A stretch of 64,000 nt of DNA. It comes from Lasioglossum baleicum (taxonomy: Eukaryota; Arthropoda; Insecta; Hymenoptera; Halictidae). The translations under genes were made by a program, and so were the position numbers. Positions 37,033 to 48,485 of this stretch are shown here, piece by piece (position 1 is the stretch's first letter; each line of letters starts with the position of its first letter). The stretch is from NCBI RefSeq assembly GCF_051020765.1, contig NC_134934.1, forward strand, positions 744,001 to 808,000. The letters run 5' to 3'. The notes under the pieces are model-generated. The model ran no database searches. It saw only the letters and a program-made list of their open reading frames with translations, and was not told the DNA's origin.

Positions 37033-37908
37033 TAGTCTACCCTCGATTTGTAACTAGAAAATACCTAGAATCTTACTAGATTTTGGGTCGAAAATATGGG
37101 TTTGCGGCCAGACGTTGATTGACCTTATTAGAACAAATTGTGGGCTGTGTGAGGGCTCATTCGAAAGAGGAAGGTTAGACGCAGCGCGCTTTTCTCACGA
37201 GGTTAACGAGATTATGTTTATATCTAATAATATGATGGCCCAAAGTCGAGAAAAAATCTAGGAAAAAATCCCGCAGATTTCAATGCATTTTCTGTCTCTA
37301 ATAGACTTTTTTGGCTTATGAGATGAGAAAGGCGCGCTGCGTTGAACCTTCCTCTTTCGAATGAGCCCTCACACAGCCCACAATTTGTTCTAATAGGGTC
37401 AATCAACGTCTGGGCGCAGATCCATGTTTCGACCCATTTTTCTAGTAGGATTCTAGTTATTTGCTAGATATTTGCTATTTACTAGAATCTTACTAGATTT
37501 TCGATCGAAAAAGTGGGTCTGCGCGAATCGGTTGTTTGTCCTTATTTGAGCAGATTTTGGGCTGGGTGAGGGCTCATTCTAAAGAGGATGGTTCATCACA
37601 CACGGGTCTGGTCATAATATAAGTCAAAAAGTCTTTTGGGGACAGAAAAATGCATTGAAATCTGCTGGTTTTTTCCCTACATTTTTACTCTACTTTGGAC
37701 ACTCATATTATTAGATATAAACATAATCTCGTTAAAATCATGACCAGACCCGTGTGTGATGAACCTTCCTCTTTCGAATGAGCCCTCACCCAGCCCACAA
37801 TTAGCTCAAATAAGGACAAACAACCGATTCGCGCAAACCCACGTTTCGAGCCATTTTTCTAGTAAGATTCTAGTAATTTTCTAGTTACAAATCCAGGGTA
37901 GACTACCC
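37033..37908. repeat. Hairpin unit 2 (X/Y)
   Basis: The first half has X blocks (CCAGACGTTGATTGACC paired with GGTCAATCAACGTCTGG; CGCAGCGCGC paired with GCGCGCTGCG). The second half has Y blocks (GCGAATCGGTTGTTTGTCC paired with GGACAAACAACCGATTCGC; CACACACGGGTCTGG paired with CCAGACCCGTGTGTG). So each half pairs with itself rather than with the other half. Confidence 0.8.
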
Positions 37909-37916
37909 CCTTATGG

Positions 37917-38766
37917 GGTAGACCCAGAATCTTACTAGAAAAATGGCTCGAAACATGGGTTTGCTGGTTTTCAGTTAGTGTCCTTATTTGAGCAAATTTT
38001 GGACTGGGTGAGGGCTCATTCGAAAGAGGAAGGTTCACCGCAGGGGGCTCTGGTCATGAGGTTAACGAGAATATTTTTATATCTAATAATATTAGTGTCC
38101 AAAGTAGAGTAAACATCTAGGAAAAAAAACCAGCAGATTTCAATGCATTTTTCTGTCTCCAAAAGTCTTTTTGGCTGATGGGATGACCAGAGCCCCCTGC
38201 GGTGAACCTTCCTCTTTCGAATGAGCCCTCACCCAGCCCAAAATTTGCTCAAATGAGGACACTAACTGAAAACCAGCAAACCCATGTTTCGAGCCATTTT
38301 TCTAGTAAGATTCTAGTTATTTGCTAGATATTTGCTATTTACTAGGATCTTACTAGATTTTGGGTCGAAAACATGGGTTTCCTGGTTTTCAGTTAGTGTC
38401 CTCATTTGAGCAAATTTTGGGCTGGGTGAGGGCTCATTCGAAAGAGGAAGGTTCACCGCAGGGGGCTCTGGTCATCCCATCAGCCAAAAAGACTTTTGGA
38501 GACAGAAAAATGCATTGAAATCTGCTGGTTTTTTTTCCTAGATGTTTACTCTACTTTGGACACTAATATTATTAGATATAAACATATTCTCGTTAACCTC
38601 ATGACCAGAGCCCCCTGCGGTGAACCTTCCTCTTTCGAATGAGCCCTCACCCAGCCCAAAATTTGCTCAAATAACGACACTAACTGAAAACCAGCAAACC
38701 CATGTTTCGAGCCATTTTTCTAGTAATATTCTAGGTATTTTCTAGTTACAAATCCAGGGTGGACTA
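37917..38766. repeat. Hairpin unit 3 (Z/Z), left end deleted
   Basis: Z blocks in both halves: TGGTTTTCAGTTAGTGTCC with GGACACTAACTGAAAACCA, and CCGCAGGGGGCTCTGGTCAT with ATGACCAGAGCCCCCTGCGG. The usual CTCGATTTGTAACTAGAAA left end is missing after GGGGTAGAC. Confidence 0.8.
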
Positions 38767-38780
38767 CCCCCTTATGGGGG

Positions 38781-39656
38781 TAGTATACCCTCGATTTGTA
38801 ACTAGAAAGGGACTAGAATATTACTAGAAAAATGGCTCGAAACGTGGGTTTGCGCGAATCGGTTGTTTGTCCTTATTTGAGCTAATTGTGGGCTGGGTGA
38901 GGGCTCATTCGAAAGAGGAAGGTTCATCACACACGGGTCTGGTCATGATTTTAACGAGATTATGTTTATATCTAATAATATGAGTGTCCAAAGTAGAGTA
39001 AAAATCTAGGAAAAAAACCAGCAGATTTCAATGCATTTTTCTGTCCCCAAAAGACTTTTTGACTTATATTATGACCAGACCCGTGTGTGATGAACCATCC
39101 TCTTTAGAATGAGCCCTCATCCAGCCCAAAATCTGCTCAAATAAGGACAAACAACCGATTCGCGCAGACCCACTTTTTCGATCGAAAATCTAGTAAGATT
39201 CTAGTAAATAGCAAATATCTAGCAAATAACTAGAATCTTACTAGATTTTCGATCGAAAAAGTGGGTCTGCGCGAATCGGTTGTTTGTCCTTATTTGAGCA
39301 GATTTTGGGCTGGCTGAGGGCTCATTCTAAAGAGAATGGTTCATCACACACGGGTCTGGTCATAATATAAGTCAAAAAGTCTTTTGGAGACAGAAAAATG
39401 CATTAAAATCTGCTGGTTTTTTCCCTAGATTTTTACTCTACTTTGGACACTCATATTATTAGATATAAACATAATCTCGTTAAAATCATGACCAGACCCG
39501 TGTGTGATGAACCTTCCTCTTTCGAATGAGCCCTCACCCAGCCCACAATTAGCTCAAATAAGGACAAACAACCGATTCGCGCAAACCCATGTTTCGAGCC
39601 ATTTTTCTAGTGAGATTCTAGTTCCTTTCTAGTTACAAATCGAGGGTAGACTACCC
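38781..39656. repeat. Hairpin unit 4 (Y/Y)
   Basis: Y blocks in both halves, with the core at about 39185-39250 flanked by TTTTTCGATCGAAAAT and its complement. Both ends are complete. Confidence 0.8.
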
Positions 39657-39667
39657 CCTTATGGGGG

Positions 39668-40545
39668 TAGTCTACCCTCGATTTGTAACTAGAAAATACC
39701 TAGAATATTACTAGAAAAATGGCTCGAAACATGGGTTTGCTGGTTTTCAGTTAGTGTCCTTATTTGAGCAAATTTTGGGCTGTGTGAGGGCTCATTCGAA
39801 AGAGGAAGAATAGACGCAGCGCGCTTTTCTCACGAGGTTAACGAGATTATGTTAATAACTAATAATATGATGGCCCAAAGTAGAGAAAAAATCTAGGAAA
39901 AAATCCCGCAGATTTCAATGCATTTTCTGTCTCTAATAGACTTTTTTGGCTTATGAGATGAGAAAGGCGCGCTGCGTTGAACCTTCCTCTTTCGAATGAG
40001 CCCTCACACAGCCCACAATTTGTTCTAATAGGGTCAATCAACGTCTGGGCGCAGATCCATGTTTCGACCCATTTTTCTAGTAAGATTCTAGTAAATAGCA
40101 AATATCTAGCAAATAACTAGAATCCTACTAGAAAAATGGGTCGAAACATGGATCTGCGCCCAGACGTTGATTGACCCTATTAGAACAAATTGTGGGCTGT
40201 GTGAGGGCTCATTCGAAAGAGGAAGGTTCAACGCAGCGCGCCTTTCTCATCTCATAAGCCAAAAAAGTCTATTAGAGACAGAAAATGCATTGAAATCTGC
40301 GGGATTTTTTCCTAGATTTTTTCTCGACTTTGGGCCATCATATTATTAGATTTAAACATAATCTCGTTAACCTCGTGAGAAAAGCGCGCTGCGTTGAACC
40401 TTCCTCTTTTGAATGAGCCCTCACACAGCCCACAATTTGTTCTAATAAGGTCAATCAACGTCTGGCCGCAAACCCATGTTTCGAGCCATTTTTCTAGTAA
40501 TATTCTAGGTATTTTCTAGTTACAAATCGAGGGTAGACTACCCCC
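39668..40545. repeat. Hairpin unit 5 (Z-X mosaic/X)
   Basis: It begins with the Z block (TTTTCAGTTAGTGTCC) but switches to X blocks at about 39780 (GGCTGTGTGAGGG, then CGCAGCGCGC). The remainder and the second half are X. The Z block at the start therefore has no partner in the unit, which marks a recombination joint. The right end abuts the family B fragment at TTATACTTTTGTCGG. Confidence 0.75.
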
Positions 40546-40548
40546 TTA

Positions 40549-40840
40549 TACTTTTGTCGGTAACAAGCATGGAATGGTAACAAGGGAGACTGCTACGCAT
40601 TTGCAAAGTACTGCCACATTGATGCGACCCGCCCTGTGTCGCGCATGCGCGAGAAAAGTTGGGCTCACTCGAAGCACTGATTGGCCACATTAGTGTGATA
40701 CCGTGCTGCCCTCTCAAAAATAGGCTGAATTCCGGCCCGGCCGGCAGGCTCTGGGCTCGAGCCCCCTGCAGGTGATATTCGCGCCATTGTGTGCACAGGG
40801 GCCCGGCTAAATCGGCCTGTCTGGGTCTCGACCTCATCAT
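40549..40840. mobile_element. Family B transposon, right half of the disrupted copy
   Basis: Matches 26388-26645 of the complete copy (TACTTTTGTCGGTAACAAG ... GGCTCGAGCCCCCTGCAGGT ... GTGCACAGGGGCCCGGC). It has a small internal duplication of GGTAACAAG near 40560-40580. Together with 26931-27321 it brackets the younger insertions. Confidence 0.75.
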
Positions 40841-41185
40841 CCTAATAATATCTGCTAATATCAGAGAGGATATCTAATATATATATAGATACTGATATAA
40901 TAATAATATATAATATATCTGACATATAGATACGTTACTGTTTTGGCCGCGCAGTGCCACCAGTGGCCATTGGTGGCCATCCATCGCACGAGGAATCTTG
41001 GACGATATCGTAAATCGTAACACTGCAACGCACATCTACACAATATAGCACTTTATGGCTTGTGTTTATTGGGTAAAATGCGGCTTTTTGTCTCGAATTT
41101 TAGGTTACTTGTTTCGTATACCTAAAAATTGATTAGATGATGAATCTGTTAATAGTTTGTCATTAATTTTGCTTATTGTACAAAG
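40841..41185. other. 5' flank of POLRMT
   Basis: No gene. 40861-40935 is TATATA-rich. The POLRMT promoter should lie here; nothing specific is visible. Confidence 0.4.
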
Positions 41186-44100
41186 ATGTACAATCTTCTT
41201 TTAGTGCAGCTTACAACACGAATTTCTTCGAATTGTGTTCTTTTTATTCCTCCAAAAATAATAATGCAACGTTCGTTACGATTGTGCTCCTTCTGTAATT
41301 TTTATCATGGGAAAGTATCAAAATGTATGTTACATTTATTAATATTTTCTGTATTACAAGTGTTTACGAAATATTAAATAGTTGTCGTTCATGTAGTTCA
41401 TAATCATTGCATGTTATCATCGTTGTATGTTTCTTTGCACCATTTTTCAAATTCAATACATTTTTAGCATTAAACATGTAACATGTTATTTATTATAATG
41501 AATTATTTACTATTTTAAATATTATTTAATCTTTAATATTTCTTTCAATTTTTATGACAAAATCTATCTTAAGGAAATGTAGCATGTCATTGTATCACAT
41601 GATCTATAAAGAAGTTCTTAATATATTTTAATTAATTATCTTTATAAATTTAATTGATAGTAATGCATCATCAAATTCGGACTAATGCCACAACAGCAAA
41701 TTCATTAGGTCGTTCTTCAATAAAGAAAAGAGTTAGGCAAAAGAAACTATATGCAGAGCTACTTGAAGGTATGATTTTATGTTGATAACTTTTTCACGAG
41801 TAAATAATATTTAATATTGGGAAATCATTTTGGTATGAAATATGTTTATTACAGTAACACCTGGAAAATCAAGTAATAAAAAAACATCAATACAGAAAAT
41901 AAAGGGTTCCAATATAACAATGTTGGTCGATAATCATGATGATATCTTACAAAAATCTCCAGATATTGCAAATCTTGCTTTGAACGAAATTTCAGGTTTA
42001 AATATATGTGATGAAAACTCTACTTCCCCTAACAATGAAGATAACGCAAGTACTGTAAGTATTAAAATTTGATTTCTATGTGTCTTACTATACAAACAAA
42101 AATGTATTTATATAATTACAACAGGGAAGCGATATAAGTATCTTACCTGAAACCAGTAATCATAACAAGGATTCATATAATAATAAAAATACACCTGAGA
42201 AATCAGAAAATGTACAATTTACAAATAAAGAGAATAAAAGATGCTTTTCATCGAAGATGTAAGTATGTTTTTGATTTTGGAATAGGTGATTGTATTCATT
42301 ATAACCAGTATTATGATTATATAGTGTATAATTAGGTCGTTATTTTATAATAATTTAAAAATATGAGCTTCGAGACATCTAAATTTTATTCCATGTTCAT
42401 TTATATGTTACTATCCTTATGCATTTAATTTTTCTTAATCTAACGGTTAACAAATGTTTCGTATTTAGAACATTCTCAGATTATACAATTTTTGTTATTA
42501 TAGGAAAAGTCAGAAACAGCCAGAGAATCATAAACATAAAATTAATAACAAGTATGCTTCGAAGAGATATATTGAAAATTTGTTAGCACACATGCAAGTG
42601 TATTTAAGCTGTAAAATGATGAACAGAGTAAACAAAACGTTAATGAGGTATAGAAAAGTTATGCTGAGTAACTTAAAATACAGTAGCGAATGTGTTGAAC
42701 TGTATAATATTGTTCTAGAAGCGTATGCTTTTAGAAAAGATCTTCCGAAAGTATTAGATTTATATGAAATTATAAAAAATGATTCTGTACAACCAACAGC
42801 ACAGACGTATGTGTATATGTTTGATGCTATGGAACGGAGTAACACCAAGAAAAATCAATTAGGTAATTTCAGAACAGAAAAAGTAGTTTTATATATAAAA
42901 CAGGAAAATTAATAGAAGCGTTCTTTAGATTCAGATTTATTTCAAAAATTGATAAAGGAAATGAGCATTCATGGAATTACGTTGAACGACATGTTTAATA
43001 AAACGCATTTTAAACATAATCAGCGTGAAAATGTATTGAAAGTAATTAGGCTACATGAACCAAACTTCGAACCTTCACGTTCTATAGTGGATTTAGGATA
43101 CACGTGCAATCTTTTGAACAAAGTTCCCATGAGGGATAACTATTGCAGTCCAGCAGAAGATATACTAACAATGGACGAATTGACAAATGATCTAAAAGTG
43201 CAACTTCAACGCGAGGAAGACATTGAAGTGCCAATAGAGAGTATAAACAAGCCTCAAAGAGATATAAATATTATTTTTGAATATGTAAGATCCTTGCTGT
43301 TATTACTATGTTTAATTGAACATTAATTCAAATTCATTTTAATGTTATAAAGCATAGTTAGGTTACTTTTTATTTCATAATAACGATCGTTCATTTTTTC
43401 TTTTCTGTACTTATTAGAGGGGAAAAGTTGCTGAATTAGAAAATTATTGGAAAGAGGTAGCGTTAGTAGCGTTTGAAAGAAATTTAAAATGTTTGAAAGA
43501 ACAAGAGCGACATTCTTTTAATAGTTTGATGGTGTTACATCCATTTTTGGAAGTATTAGACAAGGAACACTATTTGAATGCTATAATACGAGAAGTTAGA
43601 AAAGTAGCCAATGGTTCAGAAACATTTAGTATGGCTCTTAACTTGTTACATATCGACATAGGAATGAATATTTATAAGAAGTACGAGGTGGGTGGATATA
43701 TTACACAATTTATTAATGCAATGTTGAGTTTACCTATTATGGAAATATTTACACGACTTATTTGCAGATCCAAAGCAAAGAAAGAAATGGTGTATTGGAT
43801 AAGATAGTTAAAATTTATCAAAAGTATCTAAAATGGTACTTACATCCTAAAAGTGTAGAACGGTTCGCTAATATGAACAATCGTACTGTATGGCAATATT
43901 TTGAAGGTCAAGAGGAGAGCATTGGTACTTCTTTAAACACTATGTGCTACACTTGGCCTAAAGATGTGATTGCTAATGTAGGCAAGTTTTTGTATAATAT
44001 CATTTTGAATGATTTGATACTGAAACCCGACCTCTTTAAAGGACATGAAGTTAAAAGTTCTATTCCTGCATTTTATACATTGTTTAGACATAAGGAAACT

Positions 44101-47100
44101 TATTTGATTGAACAGGTCCGTATATTTTGAATATTTTATGTAAATACATTTTATATGTCACAATTTAACCTATTGGTTATAGATTAAACCTCATCCTATT
44201 GTATCAAAGATGTACAAAGAAGCACAGTCAGATACATTATCATTTAATTCAATTTTCATACCTTCTAATGCTCCACCACGACCATGGACATCAGTGCATA
44301 CAGGAGGGTATCTTTTAACATCAACAGATTTTGTTAGAATTATAAATGGCACAGTAAGTTATTATTTCCAAACAATATTTAAAATTTATTGTTCTCAAAA
44401 TTCATTGTTCAACGCATGAATAATGTAATATCGTTATATTCTCTAGGACAGTTTATGGCAAAAGCTACAAAATACACCAGTACAGCAACTGTATCCAGCA
44501 TTTGATTCTTTGAATCAACTAAGTTCTATACCATGGACAATTAATTCTCCCATACTTGACATCGTAATAGAGGTAACCGTTTTTTCAATATTTTTATAAG
44601 TGTTATTCAAAATAGATGCAGAACGCAATGTTTATAAAGGATCCGCGACTGTTATAGATATTTCAACAAGGAGGTTCCGTGGAATTAAGTGTTCCTCAAT
44701 CGGTTTCAATGTTGATTCCTCCAAGTCGTTTACAGGAGAACGCTACCGCTCAAGAAAAGCGAAAAATAGCAATAGAAATGGCAAAGTTTAAGCAGAAAAA
44801 GTACGAAGTTTATTCTTTGTGGTGCGATGCACTTTATAGGCTGTCCCTTGCCAATCACGTATGTTTTTTTTCGTCGTCTCAATCTACTTCGTTTAGTATC
44901 GCATAACAAAAGTGAAGTTTAAAAGAGTTTTTTTTCTTATTTTAAAGTTTAGAGACAAAGTATTTTGGCTGCCACATAATCTGGATTTTAGAGGACGAGT
45001 TTATCCAATACCTCCTCATTTGAATCATCTGGCATCTGACTTGAGTCGTTCTTTACTGCTGTTTGCAAAGTCTAAACCACTGGGTCCAAAGGGATTGGAT
45101 TGGCTGAAATTGCACGTTATTAATTTGACAAGTAAAAAGAAAGGGTCTTCTGTTCAGGAACGTCTTGAATTCGCAAATGAAAATTTAGATATTATATTGG
45201 ACAGTGCTAAGAAGCCTTTAACAGTAAGCTCTACTTACATTGTAAAATACATACACGTTTATAAGCTTACCCAATTTTAATATGTAATACGTTTACTGCC
45301 GCGTGAATTTTGTGTGTTTCATAATATTATTTCATTCGTATAAAACTATAAAGGATCTAACTCAGAGCTAGGCAACTTCTTCGTCTTCACTTCTTGTTTG
45401 GCTTTATCTCCAGAGCCAGAGAGCTGGCGGGCCGCACACTGTTTCTTTCGTAAGTCCGAATTGTGGGAGACACTGGTAGACACTAAGAAGTGGAGACAAA
45501 AGCGGTGTGCAGCCCGCGAGCCGCCAGTTGCCCAGCTCTGGTCTAAGTTATTATTAATTACTACATTGCGGATCTTTATGCAAAATAAAAATGTTCTGCA
45601 TTGATTGTGGAAAGCAGGGATAAAATAAAAATTGATTTCATCCCTTAATAACTTCATTACATTAAAGACAACATTACGATTTTCTTAAATTTTTCTAACC
45701 CTTTACTGTTTCATATTTCACCCAACCAATTTCTTCATAAATGCATAAAGATCCGCAGTCTAATAATTATCATTAGTTACTTGACAATGAACTGTATGTC
45801 ATACACTATAATTTAGTTCATCTCAGAACGAATAAATTGATAGTTAGTGCCACTAATTTTGCGACGATCATTTTCAAGCAAGTAGTGCCGGTCATCGCCA
45901 ACCATCGCAACATTCAACGTGTTAAATAATAAAGTTAATATATATATAAAAATAATCTATAATTGAAGAGGTGTTTGTATCGCACAGGGTAAAATGTGGT
46001 GGAAACAATCCGAGGAACCGTGGCAAACACTAGCAGGTTGTATGGAAATAGCCAATGCACTGAAAGCACCAAACATAGAAGAATATGAAAGTAGGTTTCC
46101 GATACATCAAGATGGAAGTTGTAACGGCCTTCAACATTATGCAGCACTTGGTAGAGATCAGATCGGTGCAGAAAGTGTCAATTTGTATCCATTCCACACT
46201 CCAAAGGATGTATATACCACAGTTGCCGATTTAGTATGTTATGTTCATTACAAATATCAATATCTATACACATTTTTTACCGACAATACATACGTAATTG
46301 TATATATTATTCGTTTCCATCGTTTAGATCGAGGAGAATCGACAAATTGATGTCAAAAACGAAGTAAAAATTGCTAAATTATTAGACGGTTTTGTAAAAA
46401 GAAAAGTTATAAAGCAAACTGTCATGACGACAGTATACGGTGTGACAAAATATGGTGCAAAATTGCAAATAACAAAGCAATTGAAAGGTATATACTTAAT
46501 TTCATTTTTATGGCCAAGTAATTCTTGTAATACTCGTTATCCATGTATCTAGATATGGCTGAGTTCCCTGAAGAACACGTTTGGCCTGCTGGTTCATATT
46601 TAACTGAAAAAACATTCTCGACGTTAAGGACAATGTTTAAAAGCGCAAGAGAAATTCAGGATTGGTTTACATCGTGTGCTCGAATCATTTCCTCCGTTTG
46701 TTGTGAAGAGGTGGAATGGGTTACTCCTCTGGGATTGCCGATTATACAACCATATGTTAAACAATTGAAAAAATCAGATAACAATCACAAACCAAATGAG
46801 TTAGTATGAACATATACATATATAGATGTTGTATTAATCAGAACAATCACTTTTAAAGTGACAACGAATTTTATTGTTTTCAGAAAACCTGATTCGATGA
46901 AACAAAAGAATGCATTCGCGCCGAATTTTATACACTCTCTAGATTCTACTCACATGATGCTTACTAGCATACATTGTAAAGAAGCTGGTATCACATTTGT
47001 TTCAGTGCATGACTGCTTCTGGACTCATGCATCTACTGTAGATATTATGAATAAAGTGAGTAATAGAAAATAAGTATAACTGAGGCGTTCAAATGTGTAC

Positions 47101-48269
47101 TATACTAGTCACTTCGTTCTCTTGGACGTGCTATGTCGCGACGCCGATACTGTTTGCATAAGATCACAGACGAGTTATCTCGCGACGCAATGCCGCTTGC
47201 GCGATGCCATGGACGTATTATCTCGCGTCGCAATACCATTCGCACGAAGGATAACACGTCCGTCCGTCCGTCCGTTCGTGGCATCGCGCAAGCGGCATTG
47301 CGTCGCGAGATAACTCGTCTGTGATCTTATGCAAACAGTATCGGCGTCGCGACATAACACTTCCAAGAGAACGAAGTGGCTAGGGATGTGCGGGCACTCG
47401 AAATTACGGACTCGTACAGTTTTATTAGTGCAATATCGGTATCAAAATCATACCGGTTTTAAGTCCCTGTGACCTACACTGCTGCGCAAAGGAAAGAAGC
47501 ACCCGACCATATTTAATAGAAAAGCATAAAAAATCAAATAAGAACACAGTAAGTTTTGAAAAAGGATCCCGCAGTTTAATTGGATAGTTCTGAGAATATG
47601 TGATACTATATATATCTAATACGCATAATAAGTACTAATAGTAATAATAAATACACAATAAAGATATTGTTTGTCATATATCTTATAATTATACTGGGTG
47701 CTTCTTTCTTTTGCACAGTAGTGTATGTGTCAACCCGCACATCTCAAGTAGGTGTATATCATTTTATAATATTTTATAATACACAATCAATACTCCTCGT
47801 AGATATGTAGAGAACAGTTTGTTGCCCTTCATACTGAACCTATACTTGAGGATCTAGCGAAATTTTTTGTAAATCGTTATAAACAAGCGTATATGTAAGT
47901 AACATTTATAAATAATTATTTTTCTTCGAACAAAATAGAATTATTAAAAATAGGTCTATTTCATATACTTCTTTAATGATACAAGAAATCATGAGATGCT
48001 TGTGATATATACCATAGGCGTCCTATAGTAATTACAGAACTATTTAGTTTAAAATACGTTCTTTTATTTATTAAAAATAGTATAAAATATTTAGCACAGT
48101 TAACGTAGCTAACACTTAAATGCTAATTTACATATATTATGATTGTAGAAATGTACAGCCTGAACATAAAATAACCCCTGAAGAAATGCACCGTATTTTA
48201 ACAAGTGTGCCATCAAAGGGCAAGTTTGATATAAATAACGTGTTGTCTTCTACATACTTCTTCAGTTAA
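41186..48269 (+). CDS. POLRMT: DNA-directed RNA polymerase, mitochondrial
   Basis: Single-subunit T7-type polymerase that transcribes mitochondrial DNA. Eighteen exons: 41186-41324, 41661-41768, 41855-42054, 42125-42258, 42504-42862, 42929-43284, 43418-43687, 43768-44115, 44183-44353, 44447-44572, 44658-44858, 44948-45223, 45988-46233, 46328-46487, 46553-46799, 46884-47055, 47803-47894, 48149-48269; 1241 aa (human 1230). The N-terminus is Arg/Ser-rich without acidic residues, as in mitochondrial targeting peptides. Residues ~194-313 hold a PPR-like region ([20 protein letters not shown]). Polymerase motifs: [17 protein letters not shown] (~810), [18 protein letters not shown] with the catalytic Asp (~932), [21 protein letters not shown]-helix (~1000), [11 protein letters not shown] with the second catalytic Asp (~1155). 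The last residues are STYFFS. Introns 12 and 16 carry transposons. Confidence 0.95.
45363..45540. mobile_element. hAT-like MITE in POLRMT intron 12
   Basis: CAGAGCTAGGCAACT left and AGTTGCCCAGCTCTG right, with GGCGGGCCGCACAC paired to GTGTGCAGCCCGC inside. CAGAGxTGGGCAA-like ends are typical of hAT elements. An imperfect 8-bp direct repeat flanks it (ATCTAACT and GTCTAAGT, 6 of 8). Confidence 0.7.
45561..45762. mobile_element. TA-flanked MITE, family A, copy 2 (POLRMT intron 12)
   Basis: Left TGCGGATCTTTATGCAAAAT, right GCATAAAGATCCGCAGTCTA. It is very similar to the copy in RABGGTA, including the interior TTTCACCCAACCAATTTCTT. It lies 20 bp after the hAT-like MITE. Confidence 0.82.
47105..47393. 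mobile_element. Foldback element in POLRMT intron 16
   Basis: Nearly perfect ~120-bp arms: CTAGTCACTTCGTTCTCTTG pairs with CAAGAGAACGAAGTGGCTAG, and the pairing continues through ATGTCGCGACGCCGATACTG, GTTTGCATAAGATCACAGAC and GAGTTATCTCGCGACGCAAT. The loop is about 60 bp. It is GC- and CpG-rich compared with the intron. Confidence 0.82.
47475..47725. mobile_element. TA-flanked MITE in POLRMT intron 16
   Basis: TACACTGCTGCGCAAAGGAA at the left and TTCTTTTGCACAGTAGTGTA at the right, followed inward by AGAAGCACCC and GGGTGCTTCT. About 250 bp, AT-rich inside. This fits a Tc1/mariner-derived non-autonomous element. Confidence 0.78.
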
Positions 48270-48485
48270 AATTTATACATGTGTATAAAATACTTTGTGT
48301 ATATTTTGAAAAAATAAAAACATCCTAAAAGTATATGTTACATTTATCGTAATTGCGTTTATACCTATTACTAAAATAAGATTTTATTGTAAGTATTCTT
48401 AAATTATATAAAATGAATATAGATAAAATAAGAAACGTTGTAATTTTTTTCCAATACAAACGTTTCTGTCTTAAAATTCTTACAA
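48270..48485. promoter_or_regulatory. Shared 3' region between convergent POLRMT and ATM
   Basis: 216 bp between the two stop codons. AATAAA on the plus strand at 48313-48318 can end POLRMT, and AATAAA on the minus strand at 48383-48388 can end ATM. Cleavage 10-30 nt after each signal would put the two transcript ends within a few tens of bases of each other or make them overlap. Confidence 0.6.

Larger units (their letters stand above)
36149..40545. repeat. Array of five hairpin elements (family D)
   Basis: Five ~850-880-bp foldback units stand in tandem, joined by CCCCCTTATGGGG-type linkers. Every unit is bounded by CCTCGATTTGTAACTAGAAA and its complement. It has two ~400-bp halves around the core TTATTTGCTAGATATTTGCT, and each half is itself an interrupted palindrome. 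Four versions of the variable stem blocks occur: W (CTGTCGGTTTTCGTCC), X (CAGACGTTGATTGACC), Y (AATCGGTTGTTTGTCC) and Z (TTTTCAGTTAGTGTCC). Blocks that all versions share include GAGGGCTCATTC, AAAGAGGAAGGTT and AAAATGCATTGAAATCTGCT. No protein is encoded; identical 60-codon frames at 37224, 39859 and 40167 only reflect the repeat. Confidence 0.88.

Noticed and set aside
37224..40349. Identical 60-80-codon open frames at 37224-37406 (-), 39859-40101 (-) and 40167-40349 (+)
   Set aside because: They are the same repeat block read in the hairpin array on either strand; there is no start context, splice structure or family likeness.
27322..40545. Regular repeats that might suggest a CRISPR array
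   Set aside because: The repeats are hundreds of bases long with palindromic structure and the genome is eukaryotic; there are no short repeat-spacer units or cas genes.
44573..44657. Apparent premature stop in POLRMT near 44650
   Set aside because: The exon does not begin at the first AG; using the acceptor GTTATAG ending at 44657 gives [15 protein letters not shown] in frame.
46799..46883. Possible donor after GAGTTA in POLRMT exon 15
   Set aside because: It would create a stop in the next exon; the GTTAGT donor one codon earlier keeps the frame (KPNE-KPDSMKQ).
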